From positions 1 to 10,239 of the forward strand of contig CAKUFW010000072.1 in the NCBI GenBank assembly GCA_934650975.1: a stretch of DNA of 10,239 nucleotides, read 5' to 3'. How positions within the stretch are numbered: the first letter of the stretch is position 1; each line of letters begins with the position of its first letter. Below the pieces are notes generated by a model that worked only from the letters and a program-made list of their open reading frames with translations, made no database searches and was not told the DNA's origin. Of this stretch, positions 1-6,111 are shown piece after piece. A program made the translations under genes and the position numbers. Origin of the DNA: an uncultured Collinsella sp. (lineage in GTDB: Bacteria; Actinomycetota; Coriobacteriia; Coriobacteriales; Coriobacteriaceae).

Positions 1-1224
1 CTCGAGAACTACCAGAGCGTCTACACCGCCACCTGCGTCCAGCGCATGCTCGACGCCGGCTGCCTGCCCATGGGCAAAGCCAACATGGACGAGTTCGCCT
101 TTGGTAGCTCTACCGAGAGCTCGGCCTTCCACCGCACCAACAACCCCTGGGATACCGAGCGCGTGCCCGGCGGCTCCTCGGGCGGCTCCGCTGCCGCCGT
201 TGCTGCGGGCGAGGTCGCGCTCTCGCTGGGCTCGGATACCGGTGGCTCCATCCGCCAGCCGGCGGCACTTTGCGGCGTAGTGGGCCTTAAGCCCACGTAC
301 GGCGCCGTGAGCCGTTACGGCGTGGTGGCCTTTGGCTCGTCGCTCGACCAGGTCGGTCCCTTTGGCCGCACCGTCGAGGACGTCGCGCTGGCCATGAACG
401 CACTCACCGGCGCGGGCCACGATCCGTACGACTGCACCAGTCAGGACTGTGCCGTCGACTTTACCGAACACCTCAACGACAGCATCGAGGGCAAGCGCGT
501 GGGCATTATCCCCGCGTTTATGGAGGCCGAGGGCCTGACGCCCGAGGTCAAGGCGGCTGTTCAGCGCGCCGCTCAGGAGCTGCAGAACCAGGGTGCCGAG
601 CTGGTCGAGGTTGACCTGCCGCACCTGGATGCCGCCATCGCCGCCTACTACGTCATCGGCCCGGCCGAGGCGTTCTCCAACCTGGCCCGCTTCGACGGCA
701 TTCGCTATGGCTACCAGGAGGAGGGCTGCGCTAACCTGTCCGACCAGAGTTCGCTTTCGCGCGCCCACGGCTTTGGTGCCGAGGCCAAGCGCCGTCAGAT
801 GCTCGGCGCCTACCTGCTGAGCTCGGGCGTGTACGACAAGTATTACTACGCCGCGCAGAAGGCCCGCACGCTCATCACGCAGGACTACGACGCCGCCTAT
901 GCCAAGGTGGACACGATCCTGATGCCCGCCTCGCCGCGCACGGCCTTTAAGTTTGGCGAGATCAGCGACCCCACGCAGATGTACCTGTCCGACCTGTACA
1001 CCATTTCGCTCAACATCTGCGGCAACGGCGGCATCTCGGTGCCGCTGGGCCTGGGCGAGGACAGCAAGCTGCCCGTTTCTGCCCAGCTGGTGGGACCCGC
1101 CTTTAAGGACCGTCAGCTGCTCACGTTTGCCCGCGCCCTGGAGCGCGGCTTTGCCGATGCCGCCACGGGTGCGCCCGCGCTTTCCGTCGCGCCCGATTTT
1201 GCCGGGAAGGGAGGCGAGCTGTAA
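1..1224 (+). CDS. gatA: Glu-tRNA(Gln)/Asp-tRNA(Asn) amidotransferase subunit A (5'-truncated by window)
   Basis: GatA is the glutaminase/amidase subunit of GatCAB. It hydrolyses glutamine and supplies ammonia to GatB, which converts Glu-tRNA(Gln) or Asp-tRNA(Asn) to the cognate amide in the cytoplasm. The frame is open from base 1, so the gene begins upstream; 407 residues are visible against a usual ~485, so about 80 are missing. The amidase signature is clear: GGSSGGSAAA at window residues 57-66, then SDTGGSIRQPA with the predicted nucleophile Ser83 (codon 247-249) and the cis-Ser at about residue 59. The catalytic Lys of the Ser-cisSer-Lys triad should lie in the missing part. LKPTYGAVSRYG and SSLDQVGPFGRT are typical GatA blocks. 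The stop TAA shares its last A with the gatB ATG, implying translational coupling. gatC is expected upstream but is not in the window. Confidence 0.96.
   Translation, partial: LENYQSVYTATCVQRMLDAGCLPMGKANMDEFAFGSSTESSAFHRTNNPWDTERVPGGSSGGSAAAVAAGEVALSLGSDTGGSIRQPAALCGVVGLKPTYGAVSRYGVVAFGSSLDQVGPFGRTVEDVALAMNALTGAGHDPYDCTSQDCAVDFTEHLNDSIEGKRVGIIPAFMEAEGLTPEVKAAVQRAAQELQNQGAELVEVDLPHLDAAIAAYYVIGPAEAFSNLARFDGIRYGYQEEGCANLSDQSSLSRAHGFGAEAKRRQMLGAYLLSSGVYDKYYYAAQKARTLITQDYDAAYAKVDTILMPASPRTAFKFGEISDPTQMYLSDLYTISLNICGNGGISVPLGLGEDSKLPVSAQLVGPAFKDRQLLTFARALERGFADAATGAPALSVAPDFAGKGGEL
1206..1218 (+). promoter_or_regulatory. Ribosome binding site of gatB inside the end of gatA
   Basis: The bases GAAGGGAGGCGAG hold a strong Shine-Dalgarno core (AAGGGAGG) a few bases before the gatB ATG at 1224. 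They also encode the last gatA residues (GKGGEL). The identical 13-mer recurs at 6093-6105 as the ribosome binding site between the two ABC genes. It supports 1224 as the gatB start. Confidence 0.8.
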
Positions 1225-2900
1225 TGAAGGAGCTTTCCGAGGTCCTGCAGGATTGGGAGGCCGTGATCGGCCTGGAGATCCACACCGAGCTCACCGCACT
1301 CGACACCAAGATGTTCTGCAACTGCAAGCTCAGCCACGATGACGAGCCCAACGCCAACGTGTGCCCGGTGTGCCTGGGCCTGCCCGGCGCCCTGCCGGTG
1401 CCCAACAAGCGCGCCATCGAGAGCATCGTCAAGGCCGGTCTCGCCACCAACTGCGAGATCCAGCGCCACTCGATGTTCTACCGCAAGCACTACTTCTATC
1501 CCGACATGGCCAAGAACTTCCAGACCACGCAGGGTCCGGTCGCCTTTGCCATGTACGGCCATCTGGATCTGGACGTGACCGGCCGCGGTGCCGCCGAGCG
1601 CCCCGACTGCGCATTTGGCGAGGCCGAGGCTCAGAGCCTGGCGAGCGCTTCGGCCAACGCCGAGGGCCTGTCCACATCCATGTCGTCGACCATGCGCGAG
1701 GGCAACCAGCGCGCCGGTCACCTGGCTAGCTACGACGCGTCCAACTTGCAGATGCCCGAGCGCCGCGAGGACGGCTCCTACACGGTGCCCATCCGCATCC
1801 TGCGCATCCATATGGAGGAGGACGCCGCCAAGATGGTGCACGTGGGCGGCGCCGAGGGCCGCATCACCGCCGCTGCCGAGTCGCTCGTCGACTACAACCG
1901 CTGTGGCACGCCGCTGATCGAGCTTGTCACCGAGCCCGACCTGCGCACGCCCGAGGAGGCACGCCTGTTTATGGAGAAGCTCCGTCGTATCTTTGTGACG
2001 CTGGGCATTTCCGATTGCTCCATGGAGAAGGGCTCCATGCGCTGCGACGGTAACGTCTCGCTGCGTCGCCGCGGCGAGACCAAGCTGGGCACCAAGACCG
2101 AGCTCAAGAATCTCAACTCGTTCAAGAGCCTGCACGACGGCCTTGCCTACGAGATCTGCCGCCAGGCCGAGGTGCTCGAGGAGGGCGGCATCATCTATCA
2201 GGAGACCCGCCACTGGGAGCCCAGCCGCAAGCGCACCGTGGTCATGCGCGTGAAGGAGACGGCCGACGACTATCGCCTGTTCCCCGATCCCGACCTGGCG
2301 CCGTTCGACCTGGACGACGAGTTCATCGACCGCTGCCGTGGCGAGATCCCCGAGCTGCCCGATGCCAAGCGCGCCCGTTTTGAGGCCGACTTTGGCATTA
2401 AGGCCGCCGACGCCGAGCAAATCGCCGGCGACCCCGAGTTCGCCGAGTTCTTTGAGGCAGCTGCTGCCGGTATGGCCGGCAAGGAGGCCCAGACGGTCGC
2501 GAACCTGCTGGTCAACGAGATGATCGCCTACCTTAAGGGTGCGGGCGTGTCGCTTGCCGAGTCCGGCATTGCACCGGCTCAGGTGGCCGCACTTGCCAAG
2601 TTGCTGGCGACCGATGCCATCAGCTCCAACCAGGCGCACGAGGTCTTTGAAGCCATGGCCCAGACCGGCGACGACCCCAACAAGATTGTCGACGAGCGCG
2701 GTATGCGTCAGGTGAGCGATGCCGGCGCGCTGCAGCCGATCGTGGACGAGGTGCTGGCAAACTGCGCCGAGCAGGCGCAACAGTACCGCGACGGCAACCA
2801 GAAGGTCATCGGCTTTTTGGTAGGCCAGTGCATGAAGGCGAGCCGCGGCAAGGGCAACCCGAAGCTCTTCAACGAGTTGCTGAGAACGTCGCTCTCGTAG
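1224..2900 (+). CDS. gatB: Glu-tRNA(Gln)/Asp-tRNA(Asn) amidotransferase subunit B
   Basis: GatB binds the misacylated tRNA, activates its side-chain carboxylate with ATP and transfers the ammonia delivered by GatA. The N-terminal cradle domain opens with VIGLEIHTEL (residues 14-23). The zinc-type cysteines are present as Cys32-x-Cys34 and Cys47-Pro-Val-Cys50, followed by LGLPGALPVPN. Other family blocks are HYFYPDMAKNFQ (89-100), RIHMEEDAAK (194-203), GTPLIELVTEPD, MRCDGNVSLR, GTKTELKNLNSF and DDYRLFPDPDL. The C-terminal helical/YqeY-like tail ends with IGFLVGQCMKASRGKGNP, which contacts tRNA in known GatCAB. At 558 residues it exceeds the usual ~475-500. Most of the excess is one segment at about residues 121-187, inserted just before the conserved RIHMEEDA block. 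The ATG overlaps the gatA stop (TAATG). The gene ends 6 bases before a large inverted repeat. Confidence 0.97.
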   Translation: MKELSEVLQDWEAVIGLEIHTELTALDTKMFCNCKLSHDDEPNANVCPVCLGLPGALPVPNKRAIESIVKAGLATNCEIQRHSMFYRKHYFYPDMAKNFQTTQGPVAFAMYGHLDLDVTGRGAAERPDCAFGEAEAQSLASASANAEGLSTSMSSTMREGNQRAGHLASYDASNLQMPERREDGSYTVPIRILRIHMEEDAAKMVHVGGAEGRITAAAESLVDYNRCGTPLIELVTEPDLRTPEEARLFMEKLRRIFVTLGISDCSMEKGSMRCDGNVSLRRRGETKLGTKTELKNLNSFKSLHDGLAYEICRQAEVLEEGGIIYQETRHWEPSRKRTVVMRVKETADDYRLFPDPDLAPFDLDDEFIDRCRGEIPELPDAKRARFEADFGIKAADAEQIAGDPEFAEFFEAAAAGMAGKEAQTVANLLVNEMIAYLKGAGVSLAESGIAPAQVAALAKLLATDAISSNQAHEVFEAMAQTGDDPNKIVDERGMRQVSDAGALQPIVDEVLANCAEQAQQYRDGNQKVIGFLVGQCMKASRGKGNPKLFNELLRTSLS

Positions 2901-2906
2901 CCGCGA

Positions 2907-3049
2907 GGCCGGGGAAACCCCGAGCCGCCGGGGTGTTTCCTCCAAATTTCAAACAGTCCTATGCAAGACGAAGGCCACATTTAGTGGCCTTCTTTGCATG
3001 CGGAACTCATTTGGAGCAAACACCCCGGCGGCTCGGGGCTTCCCCGGCC
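2907..3049. repeat. 143-bp nested inverted-repeat element after gatB
   Basis: The left arm 2907-2947 (starting GGCCGGGGAAACCCCGAGCC) is the reverse complement of the right arm 3009-3049 at 39 of 41 positions. The two mismatches are at 2917 and 2939 of the left arm. The 61-nt centre (2948-3008) holds its own 9-bp hairpin at 2970-2992. Each arm also has internal dyads (CCCCG and CGGGG around a 6-nt loop). RNA read from gatB would fold into one very long stem capped by the small hairpin. There is no ORF with coding character and no obvious target duplication. It could be two REP-like units in inverted orientation, a MITE-like element, or a complex bidirectional terminator. Confidence 0.8.
2970..2995 (+). 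terminator. Hairpin with short T tract, possible gatB terminator
   Basis: A perfect 9-bp stem GAAGGCCAC / GTGGCCTTC (2970-2978 with 2984-2992) encloses the loop ATTTA and is followed by TTT. Flanking ATGCAA (2961-2966) and TTGCAT (2994-2999) can extend the pairing around a small bulge. The T tract is short, so it is a weaker intrinsic terminator than the one at 3096-3126. It sits in the centre of the 143-bp inverted repeat. Confidence 0.55.
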
Positions 3050-3095
3050 AGACGACTCGGCCGTTCGGGTCAGGTGGGCTGATAGGAATAGAGTG

Positions 3096-3126
3096 AATGG
3101 GCGCGCCTTTGGCGCGTCCATTTTTT
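3096..3126 (+). terminator. Strong rho-independent terminator
   Basis: A 12-bp GC-rich stem pairs AATGGGCGCGCC (3096-3107) with GGCGCGTCCATT (3111-3122), with one G-U pair and a TTT loop. It runs into six T residues (3121-3126). The orientation suits plus-strand transcription, so it most likely ends gatCAB transcripts before they enter the convergent regulator gene. On the minus strand it lacks a trailing T tract. Confidence 0.8.
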
Positions 3127-3130
3127 GAGG

Positions 3131-3159
3131 TGTGACAAAGGGACTGTCCCTTTGTCACA
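3131..3159. repeat. 29-nt perfect palindrome (14-bp arms, 1-nt spacer)
   Basis: The arm TGTGACAAAGGGAC (3131-3144) and its exact reverse complement (3146-3159) are separated by a single T. It lies 7 bases beyond the stop codon of the minus-strand regulator, between the convergent genes. A decayed copy is at 7877-7899, on the far side of the araC-ABC unit. I recall this palindrome as frequent between genes in Collinsella-like genomes, but that is memory, not a search. It could act as a terminator stem for the regulator gene, although no T tract follows on the minus strand. Confidence 0.8.
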
Positions 3160-3166
3160 TTGTTCT

Positions 3167-4165
3167 TTATATATGTTGGGAGCGCCAGGTGGTGGGGGTG
3201 GTGCCGGTGTGTTGCTTGAAGGCTTGGGCGAAGGCGGCTTGTTGGGGGTAGCCTAGACGCTCTGCCACCTGCGCTATCGTGAGCGCGCTATCTGCCAAAA
3301 GGTCCTGCGCCCGCTCCATGCGGCGTCTGCGAATGTAGGCACCCAGGGACTCGCCAGTTTGTGCCTTAAAGGTGGCGCATAGTTTGGAGCGGCTTGTGTA
3401 GAGCCTCTCGGCCACCTCGTTGACACCCACACGTCCGCCTTTGTCGAGCGCGCGCTCAACAAAGGCGGACGCTTCCTCGGCAATGGTCACGCTGGCGCGC
3501 GTGTCTGCCGCCTGCCGGGCCTGCTTGTGGGCCGCGCGCGAACAGGCGAGCTCCGCGACCATGGTCTGCACGATGCCTTGCATATAGACGTGTCCGCCTA
3601 CGGTGCGGGCGCGGTCCTCGTTAATCCGGCGTAGCGTGTGGCAGATGGCAGATGTCGCCTCTTCGTGCCATGGCTCGGCAAATGCCTCAAAGATTCCTGC
3701 GAACTCGGTGGGATAGCGGTGTTCCAACTCGTCAAAATACCCGGGCAAAAAGAGCACCGAGCGCGAGTGATAGAGCTGCCCTGCAAACAGCGGGCTTAGC
3801 TCCTTGCCGCAGTTATCCTGGATAAAGCTGCAAACGGCGTTGTTTGGCCACGGTCCATGCAAGGGTTTAAGGTTCGCAGGCGTTATGCCAGCCTCGGGCA
3901 TGCATGTAAGTGTGGGCGCGCTGACCTCGCTCACGCAGGCGTACGGCTCGGGTGTGTATTCGGCCAGGTACATATCGTGCGTCGGGGTAATGAAATGCTC
4001 CAGGACAATGCAGGCAGGGGAGAGAGGCATAATCCATGCGCGGCCGTGCGCCCGGTCGTTTGCCACCTCGCCGGTAAAGACGGCGCCCTTGCCGGTAAGC
4101 TCCAAGGCAAACTGCTCAAACTGCGGTGCGTAGAGCTCGGTTATGTCGGTCGCTGCCCGCCGCAT
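3167..4165 (-). CDS. AraC-family transcriptional regulator
   Basis: This is a DNA-binding regulator, predicted to control the divergent ABC transporter genes. The last ~100 residues form the two-helix-turn-helix AraC domain: VNEVAERLYTSRSKLCATFK is the first HTH, and LTIAQVAERLGYPQQAAFAQ followed by FKQHTGTTPTTWR is the second. The remaining N-terminal part is a sensor region I cannot assign. I chose the ATG at 4165 (332 residues, MRRAATDITEL...). The frame stays open to an ATG at 4249 (360 residues), but a good promoter for this gene has its -10 box at 4237-4242, so 4249 would lie upstream of the transcript start, and the intervening DNA carries a 28-bp palindrome and direct repeats. An AAGGAAGGGG stretch on the minus strand precedes 4165, with longer than usual spacing. 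Divergent AraC control of paired exporter-fold ABC genes parallels YbtA with YbtPQ. Confidence 0.88.
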   Translation of the reverse strand: MRRAATDITELYAPQFEQFALELTGKGAVFTGEVANDRAHGRAWIMPLSPACIVLEHFITPTHDMYLAEYTPEPYACVSEVSAPTLTCMPEAGITPANLKPLHGPWPNNAVCSFIQDNCGKELSPLFAGQLYHSRSVLFLPGYFDELEHRYPTEFAGIFEAFAEPWHEEATSAICHTLRRINEDRARTVGGHVYMQGIVQTMVAELACSRAAHKQARQAADTRASVTIAEEASAFVERALDKGGRVGVNEVAERLYTSRSKLCATFKAQTGESLGAYIRRRRMERAQDLLADSALTIAQVAERLGYPQQAAFAQAFKQHTGTTPTTWRSQHI

Positions 4166-4200
4166 TTGCGAAAGCGTCCCCTTCCTTTGCGAAAACGTCC
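4165..4200. promoter_or_regulatory. 15-bp direct repeat with 21-bp period, candidate AraC-type operator
   Basis: TTTGCGAAAGCGTCC (4165-4179) is repeated as TTTGCGAAAACGTCC (4186-4200), 14 of 15 identical, with starts 21 bp apart. Two tandem half-sites about two helical turns apart are the classic AraC-family arrangement. The site overlaps the proposed regulator start codon and lies 85-120 bp upstream of the ABC start, so it could serve both autoregulation and activation. If the longer regulator ORF were real, the repeat would instead encode a short peptide duplication (FSQRKG / LSQMRR). Confidence 0.5.
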
Positions 4201-4209
4201 ATGCCTGGC

Positions 4210-4237
4210 TTGATTGTGAGCCATGGCTAACAATCAA
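4210..4237. promoter_or_regulatory. 28-bp near-perfect palindrome, candidate operator
   Basis: The left half TTGATTGTGAGCCA and the reverse complement of the right half (TTGATTGTTAGCCA) match at 13 of 14 positions, centred on CCATGG. It touches the -10 box of the regulator promoter and spans its expected transcription start at about 4230. That position suits a repressor or autoregulator. It lies between the divergent regulator and ABC genes. The protein that binds it cannot be read from sequence: the AraC protein itself or an iron regulator are both possible. Confidence 0.6.
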
Positions 4238-4265
4238 TGATAAGTTCATGACGGTTAACTCTCAA
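4237..4265 (-). promoter_or_regulatory. Sigma-70-type promoter of the AraC-family gene
   Basis: On the minus strand, TTGAGA (4260-4265, 5 of 6 to the -35 consensus) is followed after exactly 17 bp by TATCAT (4237-4242, 5 of 6 to the -10 consensus). Transcription would start near 4230. No equally good promoter is visible on the plus strand for the ABC genes; the nearest -10-like hexamer is GATAAG at 4239-4244, with no good -35. This fits activator-dependent expression. Confidence 0.6.
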
Positions 4266-4284
4266 GCCGTTAGAAAGGAATCTC

Positions 4285-6111
4285 ATGGCAAAGGAATCAA
4301 AAAAGGAAGGTGGCGGTATCGGCGAGCTGCTTGCATATGCCGGCGACCGTAAATTCCTAACGTATTTGGGCATGGCGCTTTCGGCGCTCTCGCAGCTGCT
4401 GAGCTTTGGCCCGTACGTGTGCATCTGGCTTGTCGCGCGCGATTTGATCGCCGTGGCACCTAACTGGAGCGAAGCCAGCAACATCGCGATGTATGGCTGG
4501 TGGGCGGTTGGTTTTGCCCTGGCAAGCATCGTAGCTTATTTCGTGGGGCTCATGTGCACGCACCTGTCTGCGTTTCGCTGCGCGTCCAATATCCGCAAGA
4601 CTACGAGCGAGCACCTGCTTAAGCTGCCGCTTGGCTACTTTGACACGCACGCCACCGGCGAGTTGCGTCGTATCGTAGACGGGTGTGCCGCCTCTACCGA
4701 GACACTGCTCGCGCACATGCTGCCCGATACCGCGGGCGCCGCCGCCATGGTCGTGGGCCTGCTCGTGTTGCTTTTCGCTCTCGATTGGCGTTTGGGTGCT
4801 GCGTGCCTCATCTCGGTCGTCATTTCGTTTGGCGCCATGGCCACCATGATGAGCGGCAAGGGCGCCGAGTTCATGAAGGCCTACATGGGTGCGCTGGTCA
4901 AGATGAACAAGACCGGCACCGAATACGTGCGCGGCATTCCCGTGGTCAAGGTGTTTCAGCAGACGGTCTACTCTTTTAAGGCTTTCCACGATGCGATTGC
5001 CGAGTACGCGCGCCTGGCGCAAGACTATGCGGGTACGTTCTGCCGCGGCCCGCAGGTGCTCAACCTTACGGCGTTAAACGGCCTCGTGGCGTTCTTTTTG
5101 CCTGTGGCACTGCTGCTGGCGCCGGGCGAGACAGACTTCCCGCATTTTTTGACCAACTTCACCTTTTACGCGATCTTTTCGGCCGTGGTACCAACGGCCA
5201 TGACCAAGCTCATGTTTGTGGGCGAGGCATCTCAGATGAGCGCCGATTCGCTGGCCCGCATCCGCAGCATTATGGAGTCCCAGCAGCTTCCCGTGCCCGC
5301 TCAGCCCAAGCATCCTGTTGGCAGTGATGTACGCTTTGATGACGTGAGCTTTACGTACGAGGGTGCCGAGGCGCCCGCTGTCAACCATGTGAGCTTTAAC
5401 GTTTCTGCCGGTAGCACCCTTGCGCTGGTGGGTCCCTCGGGCGGCGGAAAGTCGACGTGCGCGAGCCTGATCCCGCGTTTTTGGGATGTCTCCTCGGGCC
5501 GCGTGCTCGTGGGCGGCGTGGATGTCCGCGACATGGATCCTCACGAGCTCATGGACCAGGTTGCCTTTGTGTTCCAGACCAACCAGCTGTTCCGCCAGAC
5601 GCTTGCCGACAACGTGCGTGCCTCCAAGCCTACGGCCACTGATGACGAAGTGCGTGCGGCCCTCTCCGCGGCCCAGTGCGACGACATCGTGGCCAAGCTC
5701 CCGCAGGGTATCAACACCATGCTCGGTGCTGGCGGGGCATATCTTTCGGGTGGCGAGGTGCAGCGCGTGGCGCTTGCCCGTGCCATCCTCAAGGACGCGC
5801 CCATCGTGGTGCTCGACGAGGCAACGGCTTTTGCCGATCCCGAGAACGAGGCGCTCATCCAGCGCGCCTTTAGCAAGCTGGCGGCGGGCCGCACCGTCAT
5901 TATGATCGCGCATCGACTTTCGACCGTGGTGGGCGCCGACCAAATTGTGGTGCTCAACCAGGGCGGCGTTCAGGAGTCGGGCACCCATGCCGAGCTGCTG
6001 AGCCGGCATGGCCTGTACACCAAGATGTGGGCCGAGTATGAGCAGGCCGCGAGCTGGAAAATCACTACAGCGACCTCAGATGTCGCTGCGGCGAAGGGAG
6101 GCGAGGCCTAA
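4285..6111 (+). CDS. ABC transporter half, permease fused to ATPase, YbtP/IrtA-like
   Basis: This is one half of a probable heterodimeric membrane transporter with exporter (type IV) fold. About six hydrophobic spans lie near residues 26-50, 68-90, 150-166, 168-188, 260-279 and 289-310. The nucleotide-binding domain follows: Walker A GPSGGGKST (383-391, Lys389), Q-loop FVFQTN, signature LSGGE (487-491), Walker B ending in Asp511-Glu512, and switch His543. The D-loop region reads DEATAFADPENE instead of the common DEATSALD. I recall this form from siderophore importers of the YbtPQ/IrtAB type, which use an exporter fold for uptake. With the divergent AraC gene, ferric-siderophore import is the favoured role; multidrug or peptide export remains possible. 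GAAAGGA (4273-4279) sits 5 bases before the ATG. No siderophore synthesis genes are in the window. The stop abuts the next ATG. Confidence 0.9.
   Translation: MAKESKKEGGGIGELLAYAGDRKFLTYLGMALSALSQLLSFGPYVCIWLVARDLIAVAPNWSEASNIAMYGWWAVGFALASIVAYFVGLMCTHLSAFRCASNIRKTTSEHLLKLPLGYFDTHATGELRRIVDGCAASTETLLAHMLPDTAGAAAMVVGLLVLLFALDWRLGAACLISVVISFGAMATMMSGKGAEFMKAYMGALVKMNKTGTEYVRGIPVVKVFQQTVYSFKAFHDAIAEYARLAQDYAGTFCRGPQVLNLTALNGLVAFFLPVALLLAPGETDFPHFLTNFTFYAIFSAVVPTAMTKLMFVGEASQMSADSLARIRSIMESQQLPVPAQPKHPVGSDVRFDDVSFTYEGAEAPAVNHVSFNVSAGSTLALVGPSGGGKSTCASLIPRFWDVSSGRVLVGGVDVRDMDPHELMDQVAFVFQTNQLFRQTLADNVRASKPTATDDEVRAALSAAQCDDIVAKLPQGINTMLGAGGAYLSGGEVQRVALARAILKDAPIVVLDEATAFADPENEALIQRAFSKLAAGRTVIMIAHRLSTVVGADQIVVLNQGGVQESGTHAELLSRHGLYTKMWAEYEQAASWKITTATSDVAAAKGGEA
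6093..6105 (+). promoter_or_regulatory. Ribosome binding site between the two ABC genes
   Basis: GAAGGGAGGCGAG, identical to 1206-1218, lies within the last codons of the first ABC gene (AKGGEA) and places AAGGGAGG about 10 bases before the second ABC start at 6112. The stop TAA (6109-6111) directly abuts the ATG, so the second half is probably made by coupled re-initiation. Confidence 0.75.

Noticed and set aside
1113..2945. 610-codon open frame on the minus strand across gatB and the end of gatA
   Set aside because: It mirrors the gatB/gatA codons. High GC at third positions suppresses stop codons on the opposite strand. The translation is low in complexity (Leu, Ala, Gly, His, Val) and shows no known motif, whereas the plus strand encodes unmistakable GatA and GatB.
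4166..4249. Extra 28 N-terminal residues of the AraC-family regulator
   Set aside because: The segment lies upstream of or over the predicted transcription start, and contains a promoter, a 28-bp palindrome and direct repeats. It is better read as regulatory DNA, though it is not excluded.
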